Origin: UBA7803 sp041686955
GTDB taxonomy: Bacteria > Pseudomonadota > Gammaproteobacteria > Pseudomonadales > Azotimanducaceae
DNA length: 64,000 bases
Assembly: GCA_041686955.1 (NCBI GenBank)
Contig: JAWLCV010000012.1
Coordinates: forward strand, 1 to 64,000
Direction of reading: 5' to 3'
The notes under the pieces were generated by a model. That model did no database searches. It was not told the DNA's origin and was given only the letters and a program-made list of their open reading frames with translations. Shown in pieces: positions 25,328-34,938 of this stretch. A program made the position numbers and the translations under genes. The stretch's first letter is position 1. Every line of letters starts with the position of its first letter.

Positions 25328-26197
25328 TCAGCTCGCCCCTTTGACCTGGGCGGCAACCTCGGCGGCGAAGTCGGTCTGCTCCACCTCGATGCCTTCGCCC
25401 ACCTCGAAGCGGACGAAGCGCCGGCACTCCACTCCGGCATCGGCGAGAAGCTTGCCGACCTTCACGTTCGGATCCTTGACGAAGGGCTGGTCCACCAGGC
25501 TCACCTCGGCCAGGAACTTCCGCACCCGGCCCTCCACCATCTTCTCGACGATGTCGGCGGGCTTGCCGCTTTCCGCCGCCTGAGAGGTGTAGATCTCCCG
25601 CTCCTTGGCCAGCACCTCCTCGGGCACCTGATCCGCGGTCACCACCAGGGGGTTGATGGCGGTGACGTGCATGGCGATCTCGCGGCCCGTCTCGCCGGCG
25701 TCACCGGAAAGCTCCACCAGGGCACCCTTGCGCTTGTCACCGTGGAGATAGCTGCTGATGCGGCCGTCCGCGGTCTCGAGGAACGCCGCCCGCCGCACGC
25801 TGATGTTCTCGCCGATCTCCTGAACCAGAGTCTCGCGGCGGCTGCCCAGGTCTCCGGCCAGCAGCTTCTCGGCGTCGGTTTCGCCGGTGTCGAACACGGT
25901 GGCGAGAACCTCGTCCACGAAGGCAATGAACTTCTCGTTCTTGGCCGCGAAGTCGGTCTCGATGTTCACTTCCACCAGGGCGGCCTTGCTGCCGTCCTCG
26001 GCGACCTTCAGCCCCAGCAGACCGTCCGCGGTGGTGCGGCCCGCCTTCTTGGCCGCCTTCAGGGCGCTCTTCTTGCGCAGTTCCTCGATGGCGAGCTCCA
26101 TGTCGCCGGACGCTTCCTCCAGCGCCTTCTTGCAGTCCATCATGCCGAGCCCGGTGCGCTCCCGAAGCTCCTTCACCATTGCTGCCGTAATGGCCAT
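25328..26197 (-). CDS. tsf: Translation elongation factor Ts
   Basis: 289-residue guanine-nucleotide exchange factor for EF-Tu. N-terminal UBA-like domain with AAMVKELRERTGLGMMDCKK, the interaction motif TDFAAKNEKF, and the C-terminal ECRRFVRFEVGEGIEV. Ribosome site GGAGGAATAGACAC lies in the short space after rpsB. Co-transcribed with rpsB. Confidence 0.98.
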   Translation of the reverse strand: MAITAAMVKELRERTGLGMMDCKKALEEASGDMELAIEELRKKSALKAAKKAGRTTADGLLGLKVAEDGSKAALVEVNIETDFAAKNEKFIAFVDEVLATVFDTGETDAEKLLAGDLGSRRETLVQEIGENISVRRAAFLETADGRISSYLHGDKRKGALVELSGDAGETGREIAMHVTAINPLVVTADQVPEEVLAKEREIYTSQAAESGKPADIVEKMVEGRVRKFLAEVSLVDQPFVKDPNVKVGKLLADAGVECRRFVRFEVGEGIEVEQTDFAAEVAAQVKGAS

Positions 26198-26201
26198 GTG
26201 T

Positions 26202-27005
26202 CTATTCCTCCGTGTTCTCGGCGTCGCTCGCCGTGGCGGCCGCGACGGGGGCGGGATCCGCCGCCGGCGCCGCGGCAGGCTCGTCCGTCACCTCCACGAA
26301 CTCGTCGGCGCTCACGTGACCCGAGGCCTTCTCCCGGCCTCCCTGGATCGCATCGGCCACCGCCATCACGTACAGGCGAATGGCGCGAATGGCGTCGTCG
26401 TTGCCGGGGATGACGAAGTCCACCCCGTCCGGATCACTGTTGGTGTCGACGATGCCGAACACCGGAATGCCGAGCTTGTTGGCTTCCTCGACCGCGATGT
26501 GCTCGTGCATGACGTCCACCACGAACAGCGCGTCCGGCAGACCGCCCATGTCCTTGATGCCACCGATGCTGCGCTCGAGCTTCTCGAGCATGCGCTGCTT
26601 GGACAGGGCCTCACGCTTGGTGAGCAGATCGAAGGTCCCGTCCGCCGCCTGGGTCTCCAGGTCGTGCAGACGCTTGACGGACTGACGGATGGTCTTGTAG
26701 TTGGTCAGCATGCCGCCCAGCCAGCGCTGATCGACGTAGGGCATGCCCACCCGGGAGGCCTGCTCGCGGATGGTGTCCGCGGCCGCCCGCTTGGTGCCGA
26801 CGAACAGGATCTTCTTGCCGGCGGCGGCCATGTTCCTGAGCTCGGTCAGGGCACCGTTGAAGGCGGGCACCGTCTTCTCGAGGTTGATGATGTGGATCTT
26901 GTTCCGCGCGCCGAAGATGAAGGGTCGCATCTTCGGGTTCCAGAACCGGGTCTGATGGCCGAAATGCACGCCGGCAGCGAGCATGTCGCGCATGGTGATG
27001 TTCAT
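26202..27005 (-). CDS. rpsB: 30S ribosomal protein S2
   Basis: 267 residues. Core S2 signatures: MRDMLAAGVHFGHQTRFWNP, IFGARNKIHIINLEKT, RWLGGMLTNYKTIRQSVKRL and GIPVFGIVDTNSDPDGVDF. The ATG at 27005 is preceded by a GGAGG ribosome site; the frame is open upstream but that is not coding. The last 30 or so residues are an Ala/Pro/Glu-rich acidic tail beyond the conserved fold. First gene of a long minus-strand series. Confidence 0.98.
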   Translation of the reverse strand: MNITMRDMLAAGVHFGHQTRFWNPKMRPFIFGARNKIHIINLEKTVPAFNGALTELRNMAAAGKKILFVGTKRAAADTIREQASRVGMPYVDQRWLGGMLTNYKTIRQSVKRLHDLETQAADGTFDLLTKREALSKQRMLEKLERSIGGIKDMGGLPDALFVVDVMHEHIAVEEANKLGIPVFGIVDTNSDPDGVDFVIPGNDDAIRAIRLYVMAVADAIQGGREKASGHVSADEFVEVTDEPAAAPAADPAPVAAATASDAENTEE

Positions 27006-27180
27006 GTTTTCCTCCGGGTTGCGCCTCCGCCACCCCCATGCTTCAACCAGCTCACCGCCGCCGCGCTGGGCGAGGCTCGGTGTCTGGCACCCGGAAGCAT
27101 GTGCCGGATGACGTGAGAGTTTTTCAGTTTGCGAATCGAACGAATTTCGCCCCGACAGCAAGTCACGTTGCTCCGAGGCG
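27006..27180 (-). promoter_or_regulatory. rpsB 5' leader, possible S2-type autoregulatory RNA
   Basis: A leader of about 175 bases separates the proposed promoter from rpsB. On the minus strand a GGUUG/CAACC stem (27044-27048 with 27017-27021) encloses a G-rich loop and ends just before the GGAGG ribosome site; further upstream GGCAC/GUGCC and GGUG/CACC pairings are possible around GCCAGACACC. In E. coli the rpsB-tsf leader is the target of feedback by S2. Assigning that role here rests on position and foldability only. Confidence 0.35.
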
Positions 27181-27186
27181 GCGCGC

Positions 27187-27195
27187 TTTATACCA
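27187..27195 (-). promoter_or_regulatory. Extended -10 promoter for rpsB
   Basis: The minus strand reads TGGTATAAA, a TGn-TATAAA extended -10 element, immediately followed by a GCGCGC discriminator of the kind found at stringently controlled ribosomal promoters. A -35 match is poor (TTGTTC region near 27213-27218), as often tolerated with an extended -10. The element is part of the palindrome TTTATACCATAAA (27187-27199), so the plus strand also offers TATACC as a -10 for map. Confidence 0.5.
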
Positions 27196-27257
27196 TAAAC
27201 CACTCAGCGCTGGAACAATCCCCGTCCCGGCCGTCAAGATGGTTGTCTGATCCCCCC

Positions 27258-28046
27258 ATGGTTGCACGCGTCCAATCCGAAGACGAGATCGCTCGAATGC
27301 GCACGGCCGGCCGGCTGGCCGCCCAGGTGCTGGAGATGATCGGCGAGCACGTGACGGCGGGCACCACCACCGACCACCTGAACGCCCTGTGCCACGCCTA
27401 CATCGTCGACGAGCTCGGCTGCGTCCCGGCGCCGCTGAACTACACCAACGGCGTGGCGCCGCCCTTTCCGAAGTCCATCTGCACCTCGGTGAACCACGTG
27501 GTCTGCCACGGCATTCCGTCCGACAAGAAGGTGCTGAAGAACGGCGACATCCTGAACATCGACGTGACGGTGATCAAGGACGGGTATCACGGTGATACCA
27601 GCAAGATGTTCCTGGTCGGCAAGCCCAGCGTGCTGGCCGAGCGGCTGGTGCGGGTGACCCAGGAGTGTCTATACCAGGGCATCGAGGCCGTTCGCGCCGG
27701 CGCCCGCCTCGGCGACATCGGCCACGCCATCCAGAGTCACGCCGAGGCCAACCACTTCTCCGTGGTGCGCGAGTTCTGCGGCCACGGCATCGGCCGCACC
27801 TTCCACGACGATCCGCAGGTGCTGCACTACGGCCGTGCCGGCACGGGCATGGTCCTCGAGGAAGGCATGACCTTCACCATCGAGCCCATGATCAATGCCG
27901 GCAAGCGCCACGTGAAGATTCTGCCCGACCAGTGGACGGTGGTGACGAAGGACCACAAGCTCTCGGCCCAGTGGGAGCACACCATACTGGTCACCGCCAG
28001 CGGCGCCGATGTGCTCACCCGTCGCAGCGACGAGACTCTGCCGTGA
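27258..28046 (+). CDS. map: Methionine aminopeptidase, type I
   Basis: 262 residues; removes the initiator Met from nascent proteins. All five metal ligands are visible: the Asp pair in NIDVTVIKDGYHGDTSKMF, the His in CGHGIGRTFHDDP, the Glu in EEGMTFTIEPMI and the Glu in QWEHTILVT. The ATG at 27258 matches the family N-terminus (SEDEIARMRTAGRLAA follows) but has no recognisable ribosome site, only a C-run. Divergent from rpsB and overlapping glnD by four bases; rpsB/map divergence is conserved. Confidence 0.96.
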   Translation: MVARVQSEDEIARMRTAGRLAAQVLEMIGEHVTAGTTTDHLNALCHAYIVDELGCVPAPLNYTNGVAPPFPKSICTSVNHVVCHGIPSDKKVLKNGDILNIDVTVIKDGYHGDTSKMFLVGKPSVLAERLVRVTQECLYQGIEAVRAGARLGDIGHAIQSHAEANHFSVVREFCGHGIGRTFHDDPQVLHYGRAGTGMVLEEGMTFTIEPMINAGKRHVKILPDQWTVVTKDHKLSAQWEHTILVTASGADVLTRRSDETLP

Positions 28047-30745
28047 CGGAACCCGGCGCGGCGCCCGCCGGCAAGCCCCCGCGCGGCGCCCCCTCCCCGG
28101 CCGGCCGCCGTTTCGGCGACGGTCCCGGCGCCACGGTGGACCGCCTGAGATCGCGCATCGCCGAGAAGGACGAGGAGCTGGCGCGGCGCTACTGGAACGA
28201 CGAGGACGTGGAGACGCTGCTGGCCGAGCGCTGCAGTTTCTTCGACGGCATCATCGCTGAGATCTGGAACGAGAAGGTTCCCGAGCAGGTCAGAGACGAC
28301 ATCGCCGTGTTCGCCGTGGGCGGTTACGGCCGGGGCGAGCTGTTCCCCCACTCGGACATCGACCTGCTGATACTGGCCCGCCGCCCCGACCGGCAGCGCA
28401 AGGCCATCACCGGTTTCCTGCACTGCCTGTTCGATCTCAACCAGGAGCTCGGCCACAGCGTCCGCTCGCTTCGGGACTGCAAGAGGGAAGCGGCCCGGGA
28501 CATCACCGTGGCCACGGCCATGTTCGAGCGCCGGTTGCTCGCCGGCTCGGAGGATCTGGCCGGGCGCCTCACCCGCATCCTCTCGTCGAAACGGCTGTGG
28601 CCCCCGGAGACGTTCTTCAAGGCGAAGCGCGACGAGCAGGTGCGCCGGCACCGCGTCTACGACAATGTGGAGTACGGCCTCGAGCCCAACATCAAGACCT
28701 CCCCCGGCGGGCTCCGGGACCTGCAGACCGCCATGTGGGTGATGGCGAGGAAGTTCGGCACCACGGACCCCGCCGCGCTGGAGCAGCTCGGCATGCTCAC
28801 GGCCGAGGAGAGGGTCTGGCTGGAGGCGGGAAGGCGCTTCCTGTGGTGGGTGCGTTTCGGTCTGCACCTGCTCGCCGGCCGCAAGGAAGACCGCCTGCAG
28901 TTCGAGTACCAGCGGACTCTGGCGCAACGCCTCGGCTTCGCCGACACCCGGGCCAAGCTCGGGGTCGAGCGCTTCATGCACCACTACTACCGCCACATCA
29001 TCGAGCTCAGGGAGGTCAACGACCTCCTGCTGCAGCATTTCCACGAGTCGATCCTTCGCGCCCGGGAGAAACCCCGGATCGTGCCCATCAATCCGCGGTT
29101 CCAGATCCGCAACGACTACATCGAGGTAACGGCGCCCGACGTGTTCCAGCGCCAGCCCAGCGCGCTTTTGGAAATCTTCGTCATCATGGCCAACCGGAGG
29201 GACATCTCCGGGGTCAGGGCCGGCACCATCCGGCTCATCCGCGAGCATCTGCACCTCATCGACGCCCACTTCCGGCACGACCCCGCCAATACCCGGCTGT
29301 TCATCGATCTGTTGAAGGCACCCTATACCCTGGTGTCACAGCTCACGCGCATGCGCCGTTACGGTGTGCTCGGACGCTACCTTCCCGAGTTCGGCGAGAT
29401 CGTGGGGCAGATGCAGCACGACCTGTTCCACATCTATACCGTGGACGCCCATACCATGATGGTGATCCGCAACATGCGGCGCCTGCACTACCGCTCCGCC
29501 GAGCAGGATTACCCGGTGGCCGCACACTGCGTGCGCAATCTGCCGAAGATCGAGCTGCTCTACATCGCCGGGCTGTACCACGACATCGGCAAGGGCCGCG
29601 GCGGCGACCACTCCCAGCTCGGCGCCAGCTACGTGGAGGCGTTCTGCCGGCGTCACGGGATCGGTGATGCCGACACGGAGCTGGTGAGCTGGCTGGTGCG
29701 CCAGCACCTGCTGATGTCGAGCACGGCCCAGCGCAAGGACATCTACGACCCCGACGTGATCCACGCCTTCGCCTCGGAGGTCAAGTCGGAGATGCGGCTG
29801 AACTATCTGTACGCGCTGACCGTGGCGGACATCACCGCCACCAACCCCACGCTGTGGAACAGCTGGCGGGCCACCCTGCTGCGCATCCTCTACGGCGAAA
29901 CCCGCAAGGCCCTGCGTCGCGGCCTGGAATCGCCCCTGGACCGGCAGAGCACGGTGCGCGCCTGCCGCGAGAGTGCCCTGGAGAAGCTGCTCGAGCGCGG
30001 TCTCACCGCGGAGGAGGTATCGACGCTCTGGGAAGTGCCCGGGGACGAGTTCTTCCTGCGCCACACGCCGCGGCAGGTGGCCGACATCACCGAGCGCATG
30101 CACCGTCACGATATCGCAAAGGGGCCCATGGTGATGCTGGTGGATCTGCGCGGTCAGGGGCCCAGCGAAGGGGCGACCGAGATCGTCCTGTACACCCACG
30201 ATCAGCCGAACCTGTTCGCGGCCAGCGTGGCGGCACTGAACCAGCTCGAGCTCTCGGTCCACGACGCCAACATCCACACCGCCGAGAACGGGTTGTGCCT
30301 GAACACCTACGTGGTGCTCGACGACGAAGGCAATCCGCTGTCGCGGGAGGGCGGCCGGCGCGAGCACGTGCAGCGGGAACTCGCGCACGAACTCCACGAC
30401 CCGGCGGAATACCCGAGCATCGTCAGGCGCCGGACCTCGCGGCGGCTTCGCCAGCTCACCCGCGCCACCGACGTGAAGATCCGCAACCCGCGCGGCAGCC
30501 GCCATACCGAGCTAACCATCATCGCCAGCGACCGGCCAGGGCTCCTGGCCACCATCGGCCTCTTGTTCCACGAGCTGGGGCTGTCGGTGCAGTCCGCCCG
30601 CATCGCCACCCTCGGAGAGCGCATCGAGGACGTCTTCCTCATCGCCGACGAGCAGGGCGAGCCCATCCGCGACCGCGAGCGCATCTACCTGCTCGAGAAC
30701 ACCCTCCGGCAACGCCTCGACACCCAGATCGCCCAGGTGCTGTGA
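28043..30745 (+). CDS. glnD: Bifunctional PII uridylyltransferase/uridylyl-removing enzyme
   Basis: 900-residue nitrogen sensor that uridylylates PII proteins when glutamine is low and deuridylylates them when it is high. Nucleotidyltransferase motif VGGYGRGELFPHSDIDLLIL near residue 95; HD-domain motif GLYHDIGKGRGGDHS in the middle; two C-terminal ACT domains (ATEIVLYTHDQPNLFA and HTELTIIASDRPGLLA) that bind glutamine. The start is the GTG overlapping the map stop in a GTGA; the frame is open further upstream but lies within map. The first 35 residues are Pro/Gly/Ala-rich and variable. Confidence 0.97.
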   Translation: MTEPGAAPAGKPPRGAPSPAGRRFGDGPGATVDRLRSRIAEKDEELARRYWNDEDVETLLAERCSFFDGIIAEIWNEKVPEQVRDDIAVFAVGGYGRGELFPHSDIDLLILARRPDRQRKAITGFLHCLFDLNQELGHSVRSLRDCKREAARDITVATAMFERRLLAGSEDLAGRLTRILSSKRLWPPETFFKAKRDEQVRRHRVYDNVEYGLEPNIKTSPGGLRDLQTAMWVMARKFGTTDPAALEQLGMLTAEERVWLEAGRRFLWWVRFGLHLLAGRKEDRLQFEYQRTLAQRLGFADTRAKLGVERFMHHYYRHIIELREVNDLLLQHFHESILRAREKPRIVPINPRFQIRNDYIEVTAPDVFQRQPSALLEIFVIMANRRDISGVRAGTIRLIREHLHLIDAHFRHDPANTRLFIDLLKAPYTLVSQLTRMRRYGVLGRYLPEFGEIVGQMQHDLFHIYTVDAHTMMVIRNMRRLHYRSAEQDYPVAAHCVRNLPKIELLYIAGLYHDIGKGRGGDHSQLGASYVEAFCRRHGIGDADTELVSWLVRQHLLMSSTAQRKDIYDPDVIHAFASEVKSEMRLNYLYALTVADITATNPTLWNSWRATLLRILYGETRKALRRGLESPLDRQSTVRACRESALEKLLERGLTAEEVSTLWEVPGDEFFLRHTPRQVADITERMHRHDIAKGPMVMLVDLRGQGPSEGATEIVLYTHDQPNLFAASVAALNQLELSVHDANIHTAENGLCLNTYVVLDDEGNPLSREGGRREHVQRELAHELHDPAEYPSIVRRRTSRRLRQLTRATDVKIRNPRGSRHTELTIIASDRPGLLATIGLLFHELGLSVQSARIATLGERIEDVFLIADEQGEPIRDRERIYLLENTLRQRLDTQIAQVL

Positions 30746-31941
30746 CGGTGAACCCCCGACTCGGCCGGCTCGAGCCGTACCCCTTCGAGCGCCTGAACGC
30801 CTTGAAAGCAGGAATCCGCCCGCCGGCGGACCGGCCCGGCGTCATGCTCTCCATCGGCGAGCCGAAGCACGCGGCGCCGGATTTCGTGCTGGAGCTGCTG
30901 ACGGACGCGCCGCGGCTGTCCGACGACCTGGCGGCCTACCCGGCCACCCGGGGCAGCCTGGAGCTGCGGGAGGCGATCTCCGGCTGGCTCGCCCGGCGAT
31001 TCGGCGTCGCCGCGGATCCCGAGTGCCACGTCCTGCCGGTGGCAGGCACCCGCGAGGCGCTGTTCTCCTTCGCCCAGGCCGTGCTGTCCGGTGCCCGCGG
31101 TGCCGTGGCGGTGCTGCCGAACCCGTTCTACCAGATCTACGAAGGGGCGGTGCTGCTGGGCGGAGCCGAGCCCTACTTCGTCAACTGCACCGCCGCCACC
31201 GGCTACCTTCCGGACTACGCGAGCGTCCCGGATGCGGTGTGGGATCGCTGCGAGCTCCTGTACCTGTGCTCCCCCGGCAATCCCACCGGCACGACTCTGG
31301 ATCTCCCGACCCTCGCCGCGCTCTTGGAACGCGCTCACCGTCACGACTTCGTCATCGCGGCGGACGAGTGCTACGCGGAAATCTACCCGGACGAAGCGCA
31401 GCCGCCGGCCGGCCTGCTGCAGGCCGCGGCGGCGGCCGGGTCGTCGAACTTCCAGCGGTGCGTGGTGTTCCACAGCCTGAGCAAACGCTCCAACCTGCCG
31501 GGGCTGCGCTCGGGCTTCGTCGCCGGCGACCCGGACATCCTGACGGGGTACTTCAAGTACCGTACCTACGAAGGCTGCGCTCTGCCCAATCACGTTCAGC
31601 GCGCCAGCGCCGCGGCCTGGATGGACGAGGCTCACGTGGTGGCGAACCGTGCCGCCTACCGGCAGAAGTTCGCGGCGGTGACGCCCATTCTCGAGCCCGT
31701 GATGAAGCTCCACCGTCCGGACGGCGGCTTCTATCATTGGATCCGCACGCCCACGGACGACGAGGCGTTCACCCGGGCGCTGTACGCCGAACGCAACATC
31801 ACCGTGCTGCCCGGGACCTATCTGGCCCGGGAGGCCCACGGCATCAATCCCGGGAAGGGTTACGTGCGGGTCGCGTGGGTGGCCCCGCTGGCGGACTGCG
31901 TCGCCGCAGCGCGAGCCATCGCGGACTGGGTCGGCCGATAG
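30742..31941 (+). CDS. dapC: N-succinyldiaminopimelate aminotransferase
   Basis: 399-residue fold-type I PLP aminotransferase for the fourth step of the succinylase lysine/meso-diaminopimelate pathway. Conserved: NPRLGRLEPYPFERL at the N-terminus, YLCSPGNPTGTTL, AADECYAEIY and the PLP Lys in HSLSKRSNLPGLRSGF. GTG at 30742 overlaps the glnD stop as GTGA; a GTG at 30748 is equally close to the family start. glnD-dapC-dapD-dapE order and the downstream partners support DapC over a general aspartate aminotransferase. Confidence 0.93.
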   Translation: MTVNPRLGRLEPYPFERLNALKAGIRPPADRPGVMLSIGEPKHAAPDFVLELLTDAPRLSDDLAAYPATRGSLELREAISGWLARRFGVAADPECHVLPVAGTREALFSFAQAVLSGARGAVAVLPNPFYQIYEGAVLLGGAEPYFVNCTAATGYLPDYASVPDAVWDRCELLYLCSPGNPTGTTLDLPTLAALLERAHRHDFVIAADECYAEIYPDEAQPPAGLLQAAAAAGSSNFQRCVVFHSLSKRSNLPGLRSGFVAGDPDILTGYFKYRTYEGCALPNHVQRASAAAWMDEAHVVANRAAYRQKFAAVTPILEPVMKLHRPDGGFYHWIRTPTDDEAFTRALYAERNITVLPGTYLAREAHGINPGKGYVRVAWVAPLADCVAAARAIADWVGR

Positions 31942-32020
31942 ACGCCGGCGGGTTCCATCCGAACGCTCCCACCGGAGCCCGGCGTGTGGTAGGGTGCGTC
32001 GCCGTTTTCAGGAGCTGACC

Positions 32021-33055
32021 ATGGCCGACCAGGATCACGCCGTGTTCGCATTCGCCATCGGCATCACTCGCGCGAACTCCCGCGGCGCCACCATCGACTG
32101 TTACTTTCCCGCGCCCCTCGCGCGCCCGGATTCCGCCGTGGCCCATGTCGTCGTCAGTCACTTCACGAACGGCAGCAGCGTGGTGGAACCGGAAGCCGTC
32201 GAGCGGTTCGCTGCGGCGCTCGGCGACGCCGGCGGCGCCGATCTGGCGGCCCGGTACCGATCCCTGCTGGCAACGGATCAGCGGCTGTGCGCGGTGCGGC
32301 TGGATTGGGACGAGGCCATCGACAGCACCGAGGCGGCCTACCTGAAGCTGCACCTCCTCTCCCACCGCCTGGCGCTGCCCAATAGCCTGAATCTGGACGG
32401 GATCTTCGCTCACCTGCCCAACGTGGCCTGGACCTCGGCGGGCGCCATCGACCCCGCGGAGCTGGACCAGGCACTGCTGGAAGCGCGGCTCTCGGGCGAG
32501 CACCTGGAGGTGGTCAGCGTGGACAAGTTCCCCCGCATGACCAATTACGTGGTGCCCTCGGGCGTGCGCATCGCCGACGCGTCGCGCATCCGCCTGGGCG
32601 CCTACCTCGGCGAAGGCACCACGGTCATGCACGAGGGGTTCGTCAACTTCAACGCCGGCGCGCTGGGTCCCAACATGGTGGAGGGCCGCATTTCCCAGGG
32701 CGTGGTGGTGGGCGCCCACAGCGACCTGGGAGGCAGCTCGAGCACCATGGGAACCTTGTCGGGAGGTGGGGACATCCGCATCACCATCGGCAGCAACTGC
32801 CTCATCGGCGCCAATGCCGGCACCGGCATCCCGCTGGGGGACCGCTGCACCATCGAAGCCGGTCTCTACGTCACCGCCGGTACGCGGGTGACGGTGCTGG
32901 ACGAGCGCGGCGAAGTGGTGAAGACCGTGAAGGCGCGAGAACTCGCCGGAGGCTCCGACATGCTGTTCCTCCGCAACAGCAGCAACGGACGCATCGAGTG
33001 CCGCACCAACCGCCGCGCCATCGAGCTGAACGAAGCTCTCCACGCCCACAACTGA
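32021..33055 (+). CDS. dapD: 2,3,4,5-tetrahydropyridine-2,6-dicarboxylate N-succinyltransferase
   Basis: 344 residues, the size of the Pseudomonas-type DapD rather than the 274-residue E. coli type. Succinylates tetrahydrodipicolinate before the DapC step. The C-terminal half is a left-handed beta helix (VPSGVRIADASRIRLGAYLG, GTTVMHEGFVNFNAG, EGRISQGVVVGAHSDLGG). ATG at 32021 has an AGGAG ribosome site nine bases upstream; 79 bases separate it from dapC. Confidence 0.95.
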   Translation: MADQDHAVFAFAIGITRANSRGATIDCYFPAPLARPDSAVAHVVVSHFTNGSSVVEPEAVERFAAALGDAGGADLAARYRSLLATDQRLCAVRLDWDEAIDSTEAAYLKLHLLSHRLALPNSLNLDGIFAHLPNVAWTSAGAIDPAELDQALLEARLSGEHLEVVSVDKFPRMTNYVVPSGVRIADASRIRLGAYLGEGTTVMHEGFVNFNAGALGPNMVEGRISQGVVVGAHSDLGGSSSTMGTLSGGGDIRITIGSNCLIGANAGTGIPLGDRCTIEAGLYVTAGTRVTVLDERGEVVKTVKARELAGGSDMLFLRNSSNGRIECRTNRRAIELNEALHAHN

Positions 33056-33057
33056 AT

Positions 33058-34212
33058 GTGACCGATCATTCCGACAATCCGGTGCTGGCGCTCACCTGCG
33101 AGTTGATGCGCCGGCCCAGCGTCACCCCCGACGATCACGGCTGCCAGCCGCTGCTCGCAGCGCGCCTGGAGCGCGCCGGGTTTCACTGCCGCCCCATGTC
33201 CTTCGGATCGGTCAGCAACCTGTGGGCCAGCCGCGGCGCCGGCGGCCCGCTGTTCGTCTTCGCCGGGCACACGGACGTGGTGCCCCCCGGGCCGGAGGAC
33301 GCCTGGTCATCACCACCTTTCCAGCCCACGGTTAAGGACGGGTACCTGTACGGCCGCGGCGCCGCGGACATGAAGTCGAGCCTGGCCGCCATGGTGGTGG
33401 CCACGGAGCGGTTTCTGGCCGAGCACCCCGACCACCCGGGACGCATCGCCTTCCTGATCACCAGCGACGAGGAAGGGCCCGCGGTCGACGGCACCCGGGC
33501 GGTGATCGCCGCGCTGCAGGCGGAAGGCGTTCGGGCGGATTACGCCCTGGTGGGGGAGCCCTCCTCGGGGCGCGCCCTCGGCGACACCATCCGTGTCGGC
33601 CGGCGCGGATCTTTGAACGGCACCCTGCGGGTGCTGGGCGTGCAGGGGCACGTGGCGTACCCGGAGCTGGCCGACAATCCCATCCACCGGCTGGCCCCGG
33701 CGCTGGCCGAGCTCGCGGAAACCCGCTGGGACGAGGGCAACGAGCGCTTTCCCCCCACCAGCTGGCAGGCCTCGTCCATCAGCGCGGGCAGCGGCGCCAA
33801 CAACGTCATTCCCGGGACCCTCACCCTCGCCTTCAACTTCCGCTTCTGCACCGCGCAGACCGCCGCGGGCCTCGAGCGGCGGGTGAAGGAGATCCTGGAT
33901 CGCCACGGCCTGCGCTACGACATCGAGTGGTCGCTGTCCGGCGAGCCGTTCCTCACCCCCGACGGCCCGCTCATCGAGGCGGCGACCGCGAGCGTGCGGG
34001 ACGTTCTGGGGCGGGACCCGGAGCTCTCCACGTCCGGCGGCACCTCCGACGGCCGCTTCATCGCCCCGACGGGCTGCCACGTGGTGGAGCTGGGCCCGTG
34101 CAACGAGACGATCCACAAGGTGGACGAGCGGGTGGCCCTGAACGACCTGGAACCCCTCGCGCGAGTCTATCAGCGGGTGCTCGAGCGGCTGCTCACCCGC
34201 GATCACGTATGA
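33058..34212 (+). CDS. dapE: Succinyl-diaminopimelate desuccinylase
   Basis: 384-residue M20-family dinuclear zinc hydrolase releasing LL-diaminopimelate from its succinyl form. Metal motifs: FVFAGHTDVVPPG, YGRGAADMKSSLAAM and FLITSDEEGPAVDGT, plus SGGTSDGRFI and LGPCNETIHKVDE near the C-terminus. The GTG at 33058 follows the dapD stop by two bases; the nearby ATG at 33056 is immediately followed by a stop in its own frame. Coupled to gspN by an ATGA. Confidence 0.96.
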   Translation: MTDHSDNPVLALTCELMRRPSVTPDDHGCQPLLAARLERAGFHCRPMSFGSVSNLWASRGAGGPLFVFAGHTDVVPPGPEDAWSSPPFQPTVKDGYLYGRGAADMKSSLAAMVVATERFLAEHPDHPGRIAFLITSDEEGPAVDGTRAVIAALQAEGVRADYALVGEPSSGRALGDTIRVGRRGSLNGTLRVLGVQGHVAYPELADNPIHRLAPALAELAETRWDEGNERFPPTSWQASSISAGSGANNVIPGTLTLAFNFRFCTAQTAAGLERRVKEILDRHGLRYDIEWSLSGEPFLTPDGPLIEAATASVRDVLGRDPELSTSGGTSDGRFIAPTGCHVVELGPCNETIHKVDERVALNDLEPLARVYQRVLERLLTRDHV

Positions 34213-34931
34213 TCAGAACCGTTTCGATCGGTGCTCTCCTGTTCGTCGTCTTCGCGGTGGCGTTCGCGCCGGCGAGCCTGCTGCGCGCGCCCCTGTCGGG
34301 ATCCGGCGCCGATCTGCTGCAGCCGGCCGGGACGGTATGGAAAGGCAGCGCCGACCTCTACCTGGCGAAGCAGGGGGCCGGCCGGATAAGCTGGCGGTTT
34401 CGTCCCCTCACCCTTCTGCAGGGAGCCCTGGGATATCATGTGGACCTCACCGGGGCGGATCACGACCTCAGGGGGACCGTTCGGCTCCGACCCGGCACGG
34501 CCGAGGCGGTGCTGGACGGGCATGCGGCGTCGGCCTTCGCCAATCGCTGGCTGGCGCCCTACGACATCGTCATCGCCGGCGATCTGACACTGCAGAACCT
34601 GCAGCTCCGGGTGCCTTACGATCTAGAGCAGAGTCGTGGGGGAAGCGCCGCAGGCAGCGTGAGCTGGGCCGGTGGACCCGTGCGCTACCGGCTATCCGGG
34701 CGCGACCACTCGGCCCGGCTGCCGCCGCTGGTGGCGTACCTGGGCGACGGGCTGGAGGCCGTGGTGTTTCCCGAGGGCGGCCAGACGCCGCTGTTGCGGG
34801 CCCGGCTGCAGGAGAACGGCTTCCTGTGGATCGGCGTCACCAAGATGATGACCCGGCTGGCAGGAAACTCATGGCCCGGTTCTCACCCCGACCATGAAGT
34901 GGTGCTAGAGGTTGAGGAACAACTCTTTTAG
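34209..34931 (+). CDS. gspN: Type II secretion system protein N (GspN)
   Basis: 240 residues with one N-terminal membrane segment (SIGALLFVVFAVAFAPASLL) and a periplasmic domain. The GTVWKGSADL, ISWRFRPLTLLQG and GDLTLQNL segments match the GspN/XpsN family, which links inner-membrane GspC to the outer-membrane secretin. Identity is supported by gspC and gspD directly downstream. The start is fixed by its ATGA overlap with dapE. Confidence 0.8.
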   Translation: MIRTVSIGALLFVVFAVAFAPASLLRAPLSGSGADLLQPAGTVWKGSADLYLAKQGAGRISWRFRPLTLLQGALGYHVDLTGADHDLRGTVRLRPGTAEAVLDGHAASAFANRWLAPYDIVIAGDLTLQNLQLRVPYDLEQSRGGSAAGSVSWAGGPVRYRLSGRDHSARLPPLVAYLGDGLEAVVFPEGGQTPLLRARLQENGFLWIGVTKMMTRLAGNSWPGSHPDHEVVLEVEEQLF

Positions 34932-34938
34932 GATCAGC

